Positions 44,511 through 53,605 of a stretch of 64,000 nucleotides of DNA are shown here, piece after piece. How positions within the stretch are numbered: position 1 is the stretch's first letter; every line of letters starts with the position of its first letter. This DNA comes from Pelomonas sp. BJYL3 (GTDB lineage Bacteria > Pseudomonadota > Gammaproteobacteria > Burkholderiales > Burkholderiaceae_C). Position numbers and translations under genes: made by a program. The stretch lies in the NCBI RefSeq assembly GCF_027257975.1, contig NZ_JANZKX010000002.1:310001-374000 (forward strand), read 5' to 3'. Below the pieces are notes generated by a model. The model worked only from the letters and a program-made list of their open reading frames with translations, did no database searches and was not told where the DNA came from.

Positions 44511-45899
44511 TCAAGTCCAGCGCTGCAGCGCCGGCCAGCTCAGCAGCAGCAGGGCCATCAGCAGGTACAGGGCCTGCAGAGGCAGCATCCAGCGCACCCA
44601 GGTGCCCAGGGGCAGGCGCGCCAGGGCCAGCACGCCCACGGTGATGCCGGAGGTCGGGATGATGGGCGTGGTCAGCTCGCCCAGCTGGAAGGCCAGCACG
44701 GCGGTCTGGCGGGTCAGGCCCACCAGGTCGGCCAGCGGGGCCATGATGGGCATGGTCAGCGCCGCCTGTCCTGTGCCGGAGTGGATGAAGAAGTTGACCA
44801 CCGACTGGATCAGGAACATCTTGTGCGCCGCGAACACCGGCTGCTCCGAGGCCACCAGCGGGGCCAGGGCGTTGAGCAGGGTGTCGATGATCTGGCCCTC
44901 GCGCAACAGGATCACCGTGCCCTTGGCCAGCGCAATCACCAGCGCCGTGCCGACGAGGTCCCGCGCGCCGTGCAGGAAGGCGGCCATGAACTCGTCGGCC
45001 GAGAGCCGCGCCACCAGGCCCACGCTCACGGCCATCACCAGGAACAGCGCGGCGATCTCCTCGATGTACCAGCCCAGGCGCACCACGCCGCCAATCATCA
45101 CCAGCAGCGAGCCGGCGAACAGGGCCAGCACAGTCTTGTGGCGCCGCGTCATGCCGGCGAACTGCTCGAAGGCGGCCAGGTCCATCTCGGCGCGGCGGGC
45201 CTGGTCGGCTTCATACGTCGGGCTCAGTGTGGGGTCGCGCCGGATGCGCGCCGCCCACCACTGCAGGAAGGCGATGGTGAGGCCCGTCGCCAGCGCCCAG
45301 CACAGCGCGCGGTAGCCCAGGCCCGAGAACATGGGCACGCCCGCGATGCCCTGGGCCACGCCCACGTTGAAGGGATTGAGGAAGGCCGTGGCAAAGCCGA
45401 TCTGCGAGCCCACGAAGGGGATGGCCACGCCGGTGAGCGTGTCCAGCTTCAGGGCCAGGGCCAGGGGGATGAAGATCAGCACGAAGGGGATCGCCTCCTC
45501 GGCCATGCCGAAGCTCGCGCCGCCCAGCGAGAACAGGGTGACGAAGACCGGGATCACCAGGGCCCGCACCAGGGCCGAGCGCTGGTGGGCCCGGGCGACG
45601 GACTTGATCAGCGCATCGATGGCCTCGGTCTTCTGCAGCACCGCGAAGGCACCGCCCACGACCAGCACGAAGCCGATGATCAGCGCCGCTTCCACGAAGC
45701 CCTTGATTGGCGCGGTGAGGAAGGCCGCGAAGCCCTGCGGCCGCGCCTCGACCAGGTGGAAGGTGCCGGGGACGATCAGCGTCTTGCCGTTGACCAGGGC
45801 CGTCTCGAAGCGGCCGCCGGGCACGATCCACGTCGCCAGCGCGATGAGGGCCAGCAGGCTGACAAGCAGCACATAGGTGTTGGGGAGTCTGAGCTTCAT
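44511..45899 (-). CDS. YfcC-family basic amino acid/dipeptide transporter
   Basis: A 462-aa inner-membrane protein with about 11-12 helices. Family motifs include an N-terminal WIVPGGRFE, a conserved FGMAEEAIPFVLIFIPLALAL block, PFNVGVAQGIAG and GTGQAALTMPIMAPLADL. YfcC/ArcD-like proteins move arginine, ornithine or related compounds. In this operon it probably imports arginine or beta-Asp-Arg; which one cannot be told. ATG 45899 is used; a GTG at 45911 overlaps the upstream stop (GTGA). The neighbouring genes are the CphZ-like hydrolase upstream and ArgR downstream. Confidence 0.88.
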   Translation of the reverse strand: MKLRLPNTYVLLVSLLALIALATWIVPGGRFETALVNGKTLIVPGTFHLVEARPQGFAAFLTAPIKGFVEAALIIGFVLVVGGAFAVLQKTEAIDALIKSVARAHQRSALVRALVIPVFVTLFSLGGASFGMAEEAIPFVLIFIPLALALKLDTLTGVAIPFVGSQIGFATAFLNPFNVGVAQGIAGVPMFSGLGYRALCWALATGLTIAFLQWWAARIRRDPTLSPTYEADQARRAEMDLAAFEQFAGMTRRHKTVLALFAGSLLVMIGGVVRLGWYIEEIAALFLVMAVSVGLVARLSADEFMAAFLHGARDLVGTALVIALAKGTVILLREGQIIDTLLNALAPLVASEQPVFAAHKMFLIQSVVNFFIHSGTGQAALTMPIMAPLADLVGLTRQTAVLAFQLGELTTPIIPTSGITVGVLALARLPLGTWVRWMLPLQALYLLMALLLLSWPALQRWT

Positions 45900-45907
45900 G
45901 GCGCGAT

Positions 45908-47026
45908 TCACAGGGACAGCAGCTTGCCGCTGCGGTAGGCCTCGTGGCCGGCGATCTTGGCCAGGCGCATGCCGCGGCTGGCGTAGCGGCGTGCGGTGCG
46001 GGCGAAGCAGCGGCCGCTGGCGCGGGCGTGCAGGGGCGTGCGCTGGTCGGTGAGGGGGTCCACGATCTCGGCCACCAGCTCGCCCTTGAGCACCCAGTCC
46101 CCTGGCGCCTTGGCGAAGACCACGATGCCCGGGCAGGGCGCCGTCACCGGCTCGACGGCCTCCAGCGGCGTGGGCTCGCAGGCGGCGGGCGAGGGCGGCG
46201 GCTCGCCGGCGATGTGGCCCTGCTGCTGCAGGTAGGCGATCAGGCCTTGCGCGTCCTGCTCGGCCAGGGCCTGGCTCACGTCGGTCTCGCCGCGCAGCTC
46301 CACGGTCACGCCCACGCAGCCCAGCGGGTCGATGGGGTGGCGCCCCTCGAAGCGGGCGGCCAGCTCCCACCACAGGCGGGCCATCGTCTCGTCGAAGGGC
46401 TCCTCGCCCGCCAGCGGCGTGTGCAGCAGCGCCTGCGCGCCCAGGTAGGCGGCCAGCGGCCGCGCGGCCTCGACCTGCGCGCTGCCGACGTAGAGGTGCA
46501 CCACCGCCTGGTTGTCGCAGTGCAGGTCCAGCACCAGGTCGGCGTCATGGGCCAGGCACTGCAGCTGGCGCTTGAGGGCCTCCGTCTCCGTCTGCGGCTG
46601 CCAGTGGCCCAGCTGCTGGCGCATCGCTTCGCGGATGTGGCGGGTGTTCGCCTGCAGGTCCGCCCCCAGCAGGGGCGCGACGGCGCGGGCGACGTCGTCC
46701 GCGAGGTGCCGGAACTGGCGGTTGAAGTTCAGCCCGGTGGCCAGATCGAAGCGGCCCAGGGCACTGCCCTGCAGGTCTTGCGACAGACCGATCGGGTTGG
46801 CCAGGGGCACCAGCACGATGCGGCCCTCGATGGCGCCGCCGGCCTCCAGGGCCTGCAAGCGCTGGATCAGTGCCTGAGCCACCAGCAGCGGCGGCACCTC
46901 GTCCGCGTGGAGCGAGGCCTGCAGATAGGCCTTGCGCCCGGAGCGGCCTGCGCCGAAGTGCAGGCTGCGCAGCTGGCGCTGGGTGCCGGCGTGCGCGGCG
47001 GGCAGGAGGTGGTGTTGAGTCAGCAT
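45908..47026 (-). CDS. M14-like AstE/AspA-family zinc hydrolase, probable beta-Asp-Arg hydrolase (CphZ-like)
   Basis: A 372-aa cytoplasmic zinc hydrolase. The zinc ligands are visible as His40 and Glu43 in SLHADEVPPL and His169 in VLDLHCDNQ. The FNRQF block (residues 101-105) and VTVELRGE (catalytic Glu) are also family features. The last 80 residues form the usual C-terminal beta barrel (APCPGIVVFAKAPGDWVLKGE). The family includes AstE and aspartoacylase, but from memory also CphZ, which splits beta-Asp-Arg. Placement directly after a cyanophycinase gene and away from other ast genes favours CphZ over AstE. Confidence 0.8.
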   Translation of the reverse strand: MLTQHHLLPAAHAGTQRQLRSLHFGAGRSGRKAYLQASLHADEVPPLLVAQALIQRLQALEAGGAIEGRIVLVPLANPIGLSQDLQGSALGRFDLATGLNFNRQFRHLADDVARAVAPLLGADLQANTRHIREAMRQQLGHWQPQTETEALKRQLQCLAHDADLVLDLHCDNQAVVHLYVGSAQVEAARPLAAYLGAQALLHTPLAGEEPFDETMARLWWELAARFEGRHPIDPLGCVGVTVELRGETDVSQALAEQDAQGLIAYLQQQGHIAGEPPPSPAACEPTPLEAVEPVTAPCPGIVVFAKAPGDWVLKGELVAEIVDPLTDQRTPLHARASGRCFARTARRYASRGMRLAKIAGHEAYRSGKLLSL

Positions 47027-47083
47027 GGCGTGGTCAGGCGGCAGCCCGCGGCGCGGGATGCCGGCGCTGGAGATGGCAGGGGG

Positions 47084-48340
47084 TCAGGGGTGGGGCGCGG
47101 ACGCTGGCATGGCCGTGGGTCGCAGCGGCGTGTAGAGCGGATGGGCAAGCTGCACCGGGATCACATCGAGCCGGGCATTGAGCACGGTGTAGTCCTCGCC
47201 GCCCAGCGCGCCGCTGAACCAGCCTTGGAGGCCTGGTGACTTGTAGAGCCGGAACTCGAAGCCCAGGCGTGAAGCGCGGCCTCGCGCGCCGGGCACGGGT
47301 TCGTAGGCCAGCCCGCGCACCTCATCCGCCGGGCTGTCCAGCAGCTGGGCCATGGCGCTGACGATGGCACCGTCACCGAGGATGTCGCCGAAGAAGTGGC
47401 CGCGGGGCAGGTAGGGCTTGTAGTCGCTGGCGGCGGGGTCGATGCGGGGCTCGCGCAGCTTGTGGGGGGCAGGTGTTGCCTGATGGGTGGCGAGGTCGTA
47501 GCGGTCGCCGCTGTCCAGGTAGCTCAGGCGCGCGCCGCGCACATTGAAGGCGGGCAGCCGTGCGTCGCTGCGGGCCTCGCGCAGGTCCACCAGCAGCGCG
47601 CCGCGGGCGCCGATGACCTCGATCTGGCGGTCCTTGATCACCGCGGCAGAGTTCTCCTCCACGCCCAGTCCCAGCCGATAACCGAGACGTTGCATGGCCG
47701 GCAGGAGGCGCCCGATGCGACCGCGCTTGAGGAAGTGCTGGTCGATGAAGAGATCGGGGCCGACGAAGCCCAGGCCGCGGTCGTACTCGCGGCCCTCGCG
47801 CCACTGGCCGCGCAGGATGCTCAGGTTGTCCTGCGCATCGCGGAACATCATGCGGCTCATGATGGCCGCACCAGCGCTGGTGCCGGCCACCACGCCGCCG
47901 CGGTCGACGACCTCGTGGATGGCGCGCAGCATGGGGCTTGGCTGGCCGGCGGGCTGCAGGGTGTCCACGATCAGCTCCTGCGCGCCGCCCGAGAAGAAGA
48001 CGCCCTGGCTGCTGCGCACCTGCTCGATCAGCGCGGGGTCGTTGAGCCGCGCCTGCAGGTCCTCGCCCGGCAGGCGCGGGGCGACGGGGATGAAGCGGGC
48101 GTCCGCGCCCTCGCGCTGCAGGGCCGTGATGATCTGCTGCGCGCTGCGCTCGGGGTTGGCCGCGGCAGTGGCGAAGACGGCGATGCGCGCGCCAGGGCCA
48201 CCGGCCTCGCGGACCACGCGCTGCCAGACCGTGGGGTTGTCCTGGCGCAGTGCGCCGCCGATCACGATGGCGGTGCCGGCCTGGGCCAGGGTCGTGCACA
48301 GCAGGCTGCCGGTGCACAGGAGGAGTCGAAGGCGTTGCAT
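47084..48340 (-). CDS. Cyanophycinase, exported (peptidase S51), module B
   Basis: A 418-aa exported enzyme that cuts cyanophycin to beta-Asp-Arg. The signal peptide ends near LAQAGTA. The catalytic set is complete: GGAQELIVDTL, GTSAGAA (Ser155), DQHFLKRGRIGRLL (His202) and LGVEENSA (Glu228/229). It is shorter than the module A enzyme because it lacks the Lys/Pro linker. It is the first gene of the minus-strand operon that continues into the CphZ-like, transporter, ArgR-like and astA genes. Paired ArgR-type operators lie 64-174 bases upstream. Confidence 0.94.
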   Translation of the reverse strand: MQRLRLLLCTGSLLCTTLAQAGTAIVIGGALRQDNPTVWQRVVREAGGPGARIAVFATAAANPERSAQQIITALQREGADARFIPVAPRLPGEDLQARLNDPALIEQVRSSQGVFFSGGAQELIVDTLQPAGQPSPMLRAIHEVVDRGGVVAGTSAGAAIMSRMMFRDAQDNLSILRGQWREGREYDRGLGFVGPDLFIDQHFLKRGRIGRLLPAMQRLGYRLGLGVEENSAAVIKDRQIEVIGARGALLVDLREARSDARLPAFNVRGARLSYLDSGDRYDLATHQATPAPHKLREPRIDPAASDYKPYLPRGHFFGDILGDGAIVSAMAQLLDSPADEVRGLAYEPVPGARGRASRLGFEFRLYKSPGLQGWFSGALGGEDYTVLNARLDVIPVQLAHPLYTPLRPTAMPASAPHP

Positions 48341-48403
48341 GGCTTCATCTTGTCAGGACGACCGCCGCCGGGCCAGCGGGTTGCGCCCCGTTCAGGGCCT
48401 GCT

Positions 48404-48440
48404 TGCGCCTTCCACGCAAGTGCATGTCGCTTCATCGCAA
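48404..48440 (+). promoter_or_regulatory. ArgR-type operator A in the cyanophycinase/receptor divergent region
   Basis: Direct half-sites TGCGCCTTCCACGCAA and TGTCGCTTCATCGCAA separated by GTGCA, period 21 bases. The second is an exact TGTCGC-N8-AA. The N8 segments are also alike (TTCcaCGC/TTCatCGC). Confidence 0.65.
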
Positions 48441-48477
48441 GAGCCTGCGGCCCGCGTGGGGCGGGCCTGACGCCGGC

Positions 48478-48514
48478 TTGTCCGGAAGCGACAGGCATTT
48501 GCCTGCAAGCGACC
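48478..48514 (-). promoter_or_regulatory. ArgR-type operator B in the cyanophycinase/receptor divergent region
   Basis: On the minus strand half-sites GGTCGCTTGCAGGCAA and TGTCGCTTCCGGACAA are separated by ATGCC, period 21 bases. The second is an exact TGTCGC-N8-AA. Opposite in orientation to operator A, so each may serve one of the divergent promoters. Confidence 0.65.
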
Positions 48515-48613
48515 GGCGCGCCAAAACCCCATAGGCAAGTCATGAGTGCCGTCCCTAGAGTGAATCCCAGCCCTCCTCCCTGGCTCATCCTCCTTCTCTC
48601 TCTTGAGGTTCTC

Positions 48614-51310
48614 ATGACCCGTGCAAGCAAACCGTCCCTGACCCTGATGGCCCGCGCCGCCTGCCTCGCGCTGACCGCCCCTGCGCTGCTGGCGCAGGCC
48701 CAGGAAGCCGCGCCCAAGCTGGAGCGCGTGGAGATCACCGGCTCCAGCATCAAGCGACTGGAGGGCGAGCAGGCCCTGCCGGTGCAGACCATCAAGCGCG
48801 AGGAGATCGCCAAAGCCGGCGTGACCACCGCAGCCGAGCTGCTCAAGAACATCAGCGCCGCCGCGGCCAACCTGGGCGACGGCGCTTCCATCTCCGACAA
48901 CACCGGCGGCCAGCGCGGCTTCAACGGCGCCAACCTGCGCGGCGTGGGCGTGTCCTCGACCCTGGTGCTGCTCAACGGCCGGCGTCTCGCCAACTTCGCC
49001 TCGCCGGGCGACGCGGCCGGCGTGGACCTCAACAGCATCCCTGCCGGCGCCATTCAGCGCGTGGAGGTGCTGAAGGACGGCGCCTCCGCCATCTACGGCA
49101 CCGACGCCATCGGCGGCGTGATCAACTTCATCACCCGCCAGGACTACAGCGGCATCGACCTGGCCGCCTATGCCTCCGGCACGCAGGAAGGCGGCGCCGG
49201 CAAGCGCACCTTCACGATCAGCGGCGGCAGCGGTGACCTGCAGCGCGACGGCTACAACGTCTTCGCCACGCTGGATGTGCAGGCCCTGGACGCCCTGCGC
49301 TCCACCCAGCGCGAGTTCATCCAGGAGCGACCGCTGACGGAGACGGTGCCCTACTACCTCTCCAGCCGCCCCTACCCCGGCAACATCCGCCTGGCCAGCA
49401 ATGCGGGCGCGCGCGCCGAGCAGCTGGCCGCCATCAACGCCGCCGGCTACACCTTCAACGGCAAGCCCTACACGCAGCGCACCCTGAACCTCTTCGCGCC
49501 GGCCTGCAATCCGCCGGCCTCCGTGTACGCGCCGACCCAGATCGGCGCCGAGGCCTGCGGCTATGACTACATGGCCGACACCGAGATCTATCCCAAGTCC
49601 GACAAGCTCTCCTTCCTCACCCGCGGCGTGATGAAGCTCGGCGAGGGCCGCCAGCTCTTCGGCGAAGTGCTGATGGCGCGTGCGGACACCGAGTACGTGC
49701 TCTCTCCCAATCCCACCACGCTCAGCGGCATGACGTGGTCGGCCGTCAACGCCTTCCTGCCCAAGCCGGTCAGCAATGGCCGGACCTTCGAGATCCGCTT
49801 CCGTGCCAAGGAGCTGGGCAACCGGACCAACGAGGTGCGCAGCGACGCCAACCGCGTGGTCGTGGGCACCACCGGCACCGTCTTCGGCGACTGGGACTAC
49901 ACCGCCGCGCTGAGCCATGCGCAGAACAAGGTGGCGGACCGCTACGTCGACGGCTACTTCAAGTTCAACGAGCTGCTGGACGCCGTGCGCGCCGGCAAGA
50001 TCAACCCCTTCGGGCCCTCGCCGGAATCGAGCCGCGGCCTGATCGAGTCCCTGCGCGTGGACGATGTGGCCCGCCGCAGCGAGGGCACGACCTCGGGCCT
50101 GGACTTCAAGCTCACCGGCAGCCTTGCACAGCTGGAAGGCGGCGACCTGGGCCTGGCCGTGGGCGCCGAGCTGCGCCGCGAGACCCAGCGCTTCACGCCC
50201 TCGGCCCTGCTGATCAGCAACAACATCGGCGGCGACCGTGACAGCACCGGCACCAGCCCCGCGCCCGAGGCCACGAACTACGGCCGCAACATCACCTCCG
50301 CCTATGCCGAGCTGAGCGCCCCGGTGAGCAAGCAGCTGGAGCTGCAGGCGGCCGTGCGCGCCGACCACTACGAGAAGGTGGGCAGCTCGGTGAACCCCAA
50401 GCTGGGCCTGCGCTACCAGCCCAGCAAGACCGTGGTGATCCGCGGCTCGGCAGGCACCGGCTTCCGCGCCCCGACCTTCAGCGAGCTCTACCGCCCGGCC
50501 ACCTACGGCACCAGCCCGGCCTTCCTGTATGACGCCGTCTTTGACGCCTTCGACCAGTACCCCACCGAGAAGGTGGCCAACCCCGACCTGAAGCCCGAGA
50601 AGAGCAAGCAGTTCTCCCTTGGCATCGCCTTCGAGCCCAGCAGCACCAGCCTGGTCAGCGTGGACTACTGGCAGATCCGCAAGACCGACGTGATCAGCGA
50701 TCTCTCCGGCAAGATCATCCTGGAGAATGCCGAGCGCTACGCCTCCTACATCAAGCGCGACCCGGCCGATGACTACCCCACCCTGATCCTCAGGAAGGAG
50801 AACCAGGGCGGCCTCAAGACCTCCGGCATCGACCTGGAAGCCCGCTGGCGCTCCGCCGCGACCGACATGGGCCGCTTCGGCCTGAACTTCAGCGGCACCT
50901 ACGTGATGCACTACCAGCGCCAGTTCGGCAGCGCCGAGCCCTACCTGGAGAACGCCGGCCGCTTCCTGCAGGACCAGGTCATCCAGCGCTGGCGCCACCG
51001 CATCTCGGCGGACTGGGACTTCGGCCCGCTTTCCCTGACCCTGGCCAACAGCTACTTCTCCGCCTACACCGATGACAGCTACCTGCCCGGCACCGAGCCC
51101 CGCCAGGTCAAGGCCTACTCGCTGTGGGACCTCAGCGGCAGCTACCGCTTCAATGAGCGCCTCAGCGTGCGCGCCGGCATCCAGAACCTGCTGAACACGG
51201 CGCCGCCCTTCTCCAACCAGTCCTACTACTTCCTCTCCACCTTCGACCCGACCTACACCGACCCGCGCGGCCGCAACTTCTTCGTCAGCCTGAACTACAA
51301 GCTGCGTTGA
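48614..51310 (+). CDS. TonB-dependent receptor paired with a cyanophycinase (module B)
   Basis: An 898-aa outer-membrane receptor, a close relative of the one at 16734-19454. The signal peptide ends near ALLAQAQEA; KVEITGSSIKRLE-like VEITGSSIKRLEG, the plug (NLRGVGVSSTLVLLNGRR, VLKDGASAIYGTDAIGGVINF) and a barrel ending SLNYKLR follow. ATG 48614 is chosen for its GAGG and typical signal peptide; ATG 48542 is in frame upstream. Divergent from cyanophycinase B across two ArgR-type operators, it is the likely importer of cyanophycin fragments. The C-terminal residue is Arg, not Phe. Confidence 0.9.
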   Translation: MTRASKPSLTLMARAACLALTAPALLAQAQEAAPKLERVEITGSSIKRLEGEQALPVQTIKREEIAKAGVTTAAELLKNISAAAANLGDGASISDNTGGQRGFNGANLRGVGVSSTLVLLNGRRLANFASPGDAAGVDLNSIPAGAIQRVEVLKDGASAIYGTDAIGGVINFITRQDYSGIDLAAYASGTQEGGAGKRTFTISGGSGDLQRDGYNVFATLDVQALDALRSTQREFIQERPLTETVPYYLSSRPYPGNIRLASNAGARAEQLAAINAAGYTFNGKPYTQRTLNLFAPACNPPASVYAPTQIGAEACGYDYMADTEIYPKSDKLSFLTRGVMKLGEGRQLFGEVLMARADTEYVLSPNPTTLSGMTWSAVNAFLPKPVSNGRTFEIRFRAKELGNRTNEVRSDANRVVVGTTGTVFGDWDYTAALSHAQNKVADRYVDGYFKFNELLDAVRAGKINPFGPSPESSRGLIESLRVDDVARRSEGTTSGLDFKLTGSLAQLEGGDLGLAVGAELRRETQRFTPSALLISNNIGGDRDSTGTSPAPEATNYGRNITSAYAELSAPVSKQLELQAAVRADHYEKVGSSVNPKLGLRYQPSKTVVIRGSAGTGFRAPTFSELYRPATYGTSPAFLYDAVFDAFDQYPTEKVANPDLKPEKSKQFSLGIAFEPSSTSLVSVDYWQIRKTDVISDLSGKIILENAERYASYIKRDPADDYPTLILRKENQGGLKTSGIDLEARWRSAATDMGRFGLNFSGTYVMHYQRQFGSAEPYLENAGRFLQDQVIQRWRHRISADWDFGPLSLTLANSYFSAYTDDSYLPGTEPRQVKAYSLWDLSGSYRFNERLSVRAGIQNLLNTAPPFSNQSYYFLSTFDPTYTDPRGRNFFVSLNYKLR

Positions 51311-51340
51311 TCCTGCGCTGATCGAGGTCTGCGGACCCTG

Positions 51341-51374
51341 ACAGCCCCGGCGCCCTTCGCGGTGCCGGGGCTGT
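51341..51374. terminator. Terminator between the TonB receptor and tonB-like genes
   Basis: 11-bp perfect stem ACAGCCCCGGC/GCCGGGGCTGT around a 12-base loop, between convergent stop codons; no strong T run. Confidence 0.75.
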
Positions 51375-51392
51375 GTGCCTTGTGGGGCCTGC

Positions 51393-53309
51393 TCAGTACA
51401 GGCGGATGGCGGTGTCGAAGTGCCAGCTGCGCCGGATCTCGATCACGTCGTAGTCCTTGGCCAGGGCCGGCGGGAAGGGCGGGTAGACGGCCAGGTCACG
51501 GACGGTGCGCTCGATGGCGGCGTCCAGCGCCGGCGAGCCGCTGGAGCGCACGAAGCTGACCGACTCCACCGAGCCGTCCGCCCGCACGGCCACGGTCACC
51601 AGCGCATCGAAATGGGGCTGGCGCAGCAGCTCGCGCAGGCGCTCGAAGCCCATGGCGTCCAGCTGGATCTTGCGGGCCCAGGTCTCGCCGTAGGCCACCA
51701 GGTCCGGATTGGGATCGCTGCGGCCCATCAGGCGGCCGCGGCGCTGGCTGCTGGCATAGGGCAGGTCCTTGGACTGCCGGGCGGAGGCGGCCGCGGCGTC
51801 GCGCTGGGCACGCTCCTCATCCAGCTGCCGGCCGATCTCGCGCAGGCGGGCCTCGCGGCGTTCGGCGGCTTCCTGCTGGGCGGTCCTCGCGGCTGCCTGT
51901 GCCGCAGCCTGGGCCGCGGCTTGTGCTGCGGCCTGCGCAGCGGCTTGTCGAGCGGCCTCCTGGCGTGCCGCCGCCTGGCGCTCGCCTTCCAGCCGCTCCG
52001 CCTCGCGTGCTGCCTCGGCACGCTGCGCTTCCTGGCGTGCGGCTTCGGCGCGGGCTGCTTCCTGCCGTGCCGCCTCCTGCCGCGCTGTTTCGGCACGGGC
52101 GGCCTCGGCGCGTTGCGCTTCCTGACGCGCCGCCTCCACGCGTGCTGCCTCGGCCCGCGCTGTCTCGGCCCGCTCAGCCGCCTGCCGCGCCGCTTCAGCC
52201 CGGGCGGCTTCGGCGCGCGCCGCCTCGGCCTGCGCGGCCGCCACGCGCGCGGCGGCCTGGCGCTCGGCGTCCAGCTTGGCGGCCTCGCTGGCGGCGCGGG
52301 CAGCCTCGCGGCGCGCCAGTTCCTGGCGGGCGGCGTCTGCCATCTCGGCTGCCTTCGCACGCAGGGCCTCGGCCCGGGCCGTGTCCTGACGTTGCGACTC
52401 GGCCCGGGCGGCCAGGCGGCTGGCTTCCTGGCGCGCGGACTCGGCGGCAGCGCTGTCGGCCTGGCGCTGGGCTTGATCCGTGGCCTGGGCCTGCGCGGCC
52501 TGGCGTCCGGTCTCGCGCTGGGCGAGGGCCTGCTGCGCCAGCGAGCGCTGGAGCAGGCGCTGCAGCTCCAGCGCCTCCTCAGCCGGGGGCTGGGGCTCGC
52601 GCGGTGCTGCCGTCGCCGTGGGGGGAGCCTCTCTTGGCGTGCTCAGCGCCTGGCGGGCCAGCAAGGCCTGGGTCTCACGACTCGATTCGGCCGGGTCGAT
52701 CGAGGGCGCCTCCTGCGGCAGTCGCGTGGGTTCCGGTGCCGAGGCGGCGGCGGCTTCCGGCACCACCCAGCGCTCTGGCTGCGAGGCGTCCATCGTCAGC
52801 ACGCGGCGCTCCGCCGGGGCGGCTTCGGCGGGGCGGGCCGCAGCCGCCTGCGCGGACGGGCGAGGCGGGGCAGGGTGCTCGGGCCGGGTCGGCTGCGTGG
52901 GGGTGGCCGCTTCCGTCGGGCGCGCGGGCGGCGGCTCGGGGGTTGGCGCCGGCACGGCCGCGGGCACCGCCTCGCGGACCTCGGCCGGGTGAGCCGGCTT
53001 CTCCGGTGGCGCCTCGTCCGGCGCGGGCCGCGCTGGCAGGGCGGCAAGCGCCGCGGGTGAGCTCGCCGGCTGGGGCGCAGCGGCCGACGCCGCCTCCGCC
53101 GGCAGGCTCAGCCGCACCTGCAGCGGCGGTGGCTCCACGCGCTGCTCGCTCCAGGGCAGGCCCAGTCCAGGCAGACCCAGGCCCTGACCACCGAAGGTCA
53201 GGCTCAGCACGAAGGCATGCAGGGCGAGGGACAGCGCCAGCGAGAGCCCCGGCCGCCGCACCGCCCCGCGGTCCCGGGGCGCTGCGCCAGCATGGGCCGT
53301 CGCCGCCAT
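51393..53309 (-). CDS. TonB-family energy transducer with long TolA-like Ala-rich coiled coil
   Basis: An inner-membrane protein (638 aa from ATG 53309) with one membrane helix at about residues 22-40. A Pro-rich stretch and then a coiled coil of some 280 residues built of A-R-x-E-A-A-R-Q-E-A repeats span the periplasm. A TonB C-terminal domain closes it (MGFERLRELLRQPHFDAL, VRSSGSPALDAAIERTV, YPPFPPAL). The coiled coil resembles TolA, the end domain TonB. It is next to TonB receptor B and may energise it. A TTG at 53381 extends the frame but has no ribosome site. No exbB/exbD is in the window. Confidence 0.85.
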   Translation of the reverse strand: MAATAHAGAAPRDRGAVRRPGLSLALSLALHAFVLSLTFGGQGLGLPGLGLPWSEQRVEPPPLQVRLSLPAEAASAAAPQPASSPAALAALPARPAPDEAPPEKPAHPAEVREAVPAAVPAPTPEPPPARPTEAATPTQPTRPEHPAPPRPSAQAAAARPAEAAPAERRVLTMDASQPERWVVPEAAAASAPEPTRLPQEAPSIDPAESSRETQALLARQALSTPREAPPTATAAPREPQPPAEEALELQRLLQRSLAQQALAQRETGRQAAQAQATDQAQRQADSAAAESARQEASRLAARAESQRQDTARAEALRAKAAEMADAARQELARREAARAASEAAKLDAERQAAARVAAAQAEAARAEAARAEAARQAAERAETARAEAARVEAARQEAQRAEAARAETARQEAARQEAARAEAARQEAQRAEAAREAERLEGERQAAARQEAARQAAAQAAAQAAAQAAAQAAARTAQQEAAERREARLREIGRQLDEERAQRDAAAASARQSKDLPYASSQRRGRLMGRSDPNPDLVAYGETWARKIQLDAMGFERLRELLRQPHFDALVTVAVRADGSVESVSFVRSSGSPALDAAIERTVRDLAVYPPFPPALAKDYDVIEIRRSWHFDTAIRLY

Positions 53310-53605
53310 GGCCGCCAGTTCCGCAGGCAGTTGCGTGCGGAAGGGGGCGGGCGTGGCGAAGCGGAGGGCGTGGGCTTTCAAGCGGGCGGCAGGCGGAGAG
53401 GGCGGCGCTGATTTTCACCGTTTCCGTGCCGCGGCAGGCATCAGGGCATTCGGCATTCCGGGCCTCGGGCGCATCTCACGCCGGCGGGTCGACAGTCCCC
53501 TGATTGAGGGGTACGCTCGCGCACCTTGCTGGATAACGCCGTTGTGCGCTGCGGCATGATGCGGCAAATTGCCGCCTTCAGCGTTTGGCGCAGCCCCAGG
53601 GCGGC

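Noticed and set aside
46771..46781. GCAGGTCTTGC in the CphZ-like gene, close to the dispersed motif
   Set aside because: The first base differs and the conserved GKG before the motif is absent; ordinary codons explain it.
47396..48613. N-terminal extension of TonB receptor B across the cyanophycinase gene
   Set aside because: It would read antisense through a well-supported cyanophycinase; the signal peptide and ribosome site place the start at 48614.
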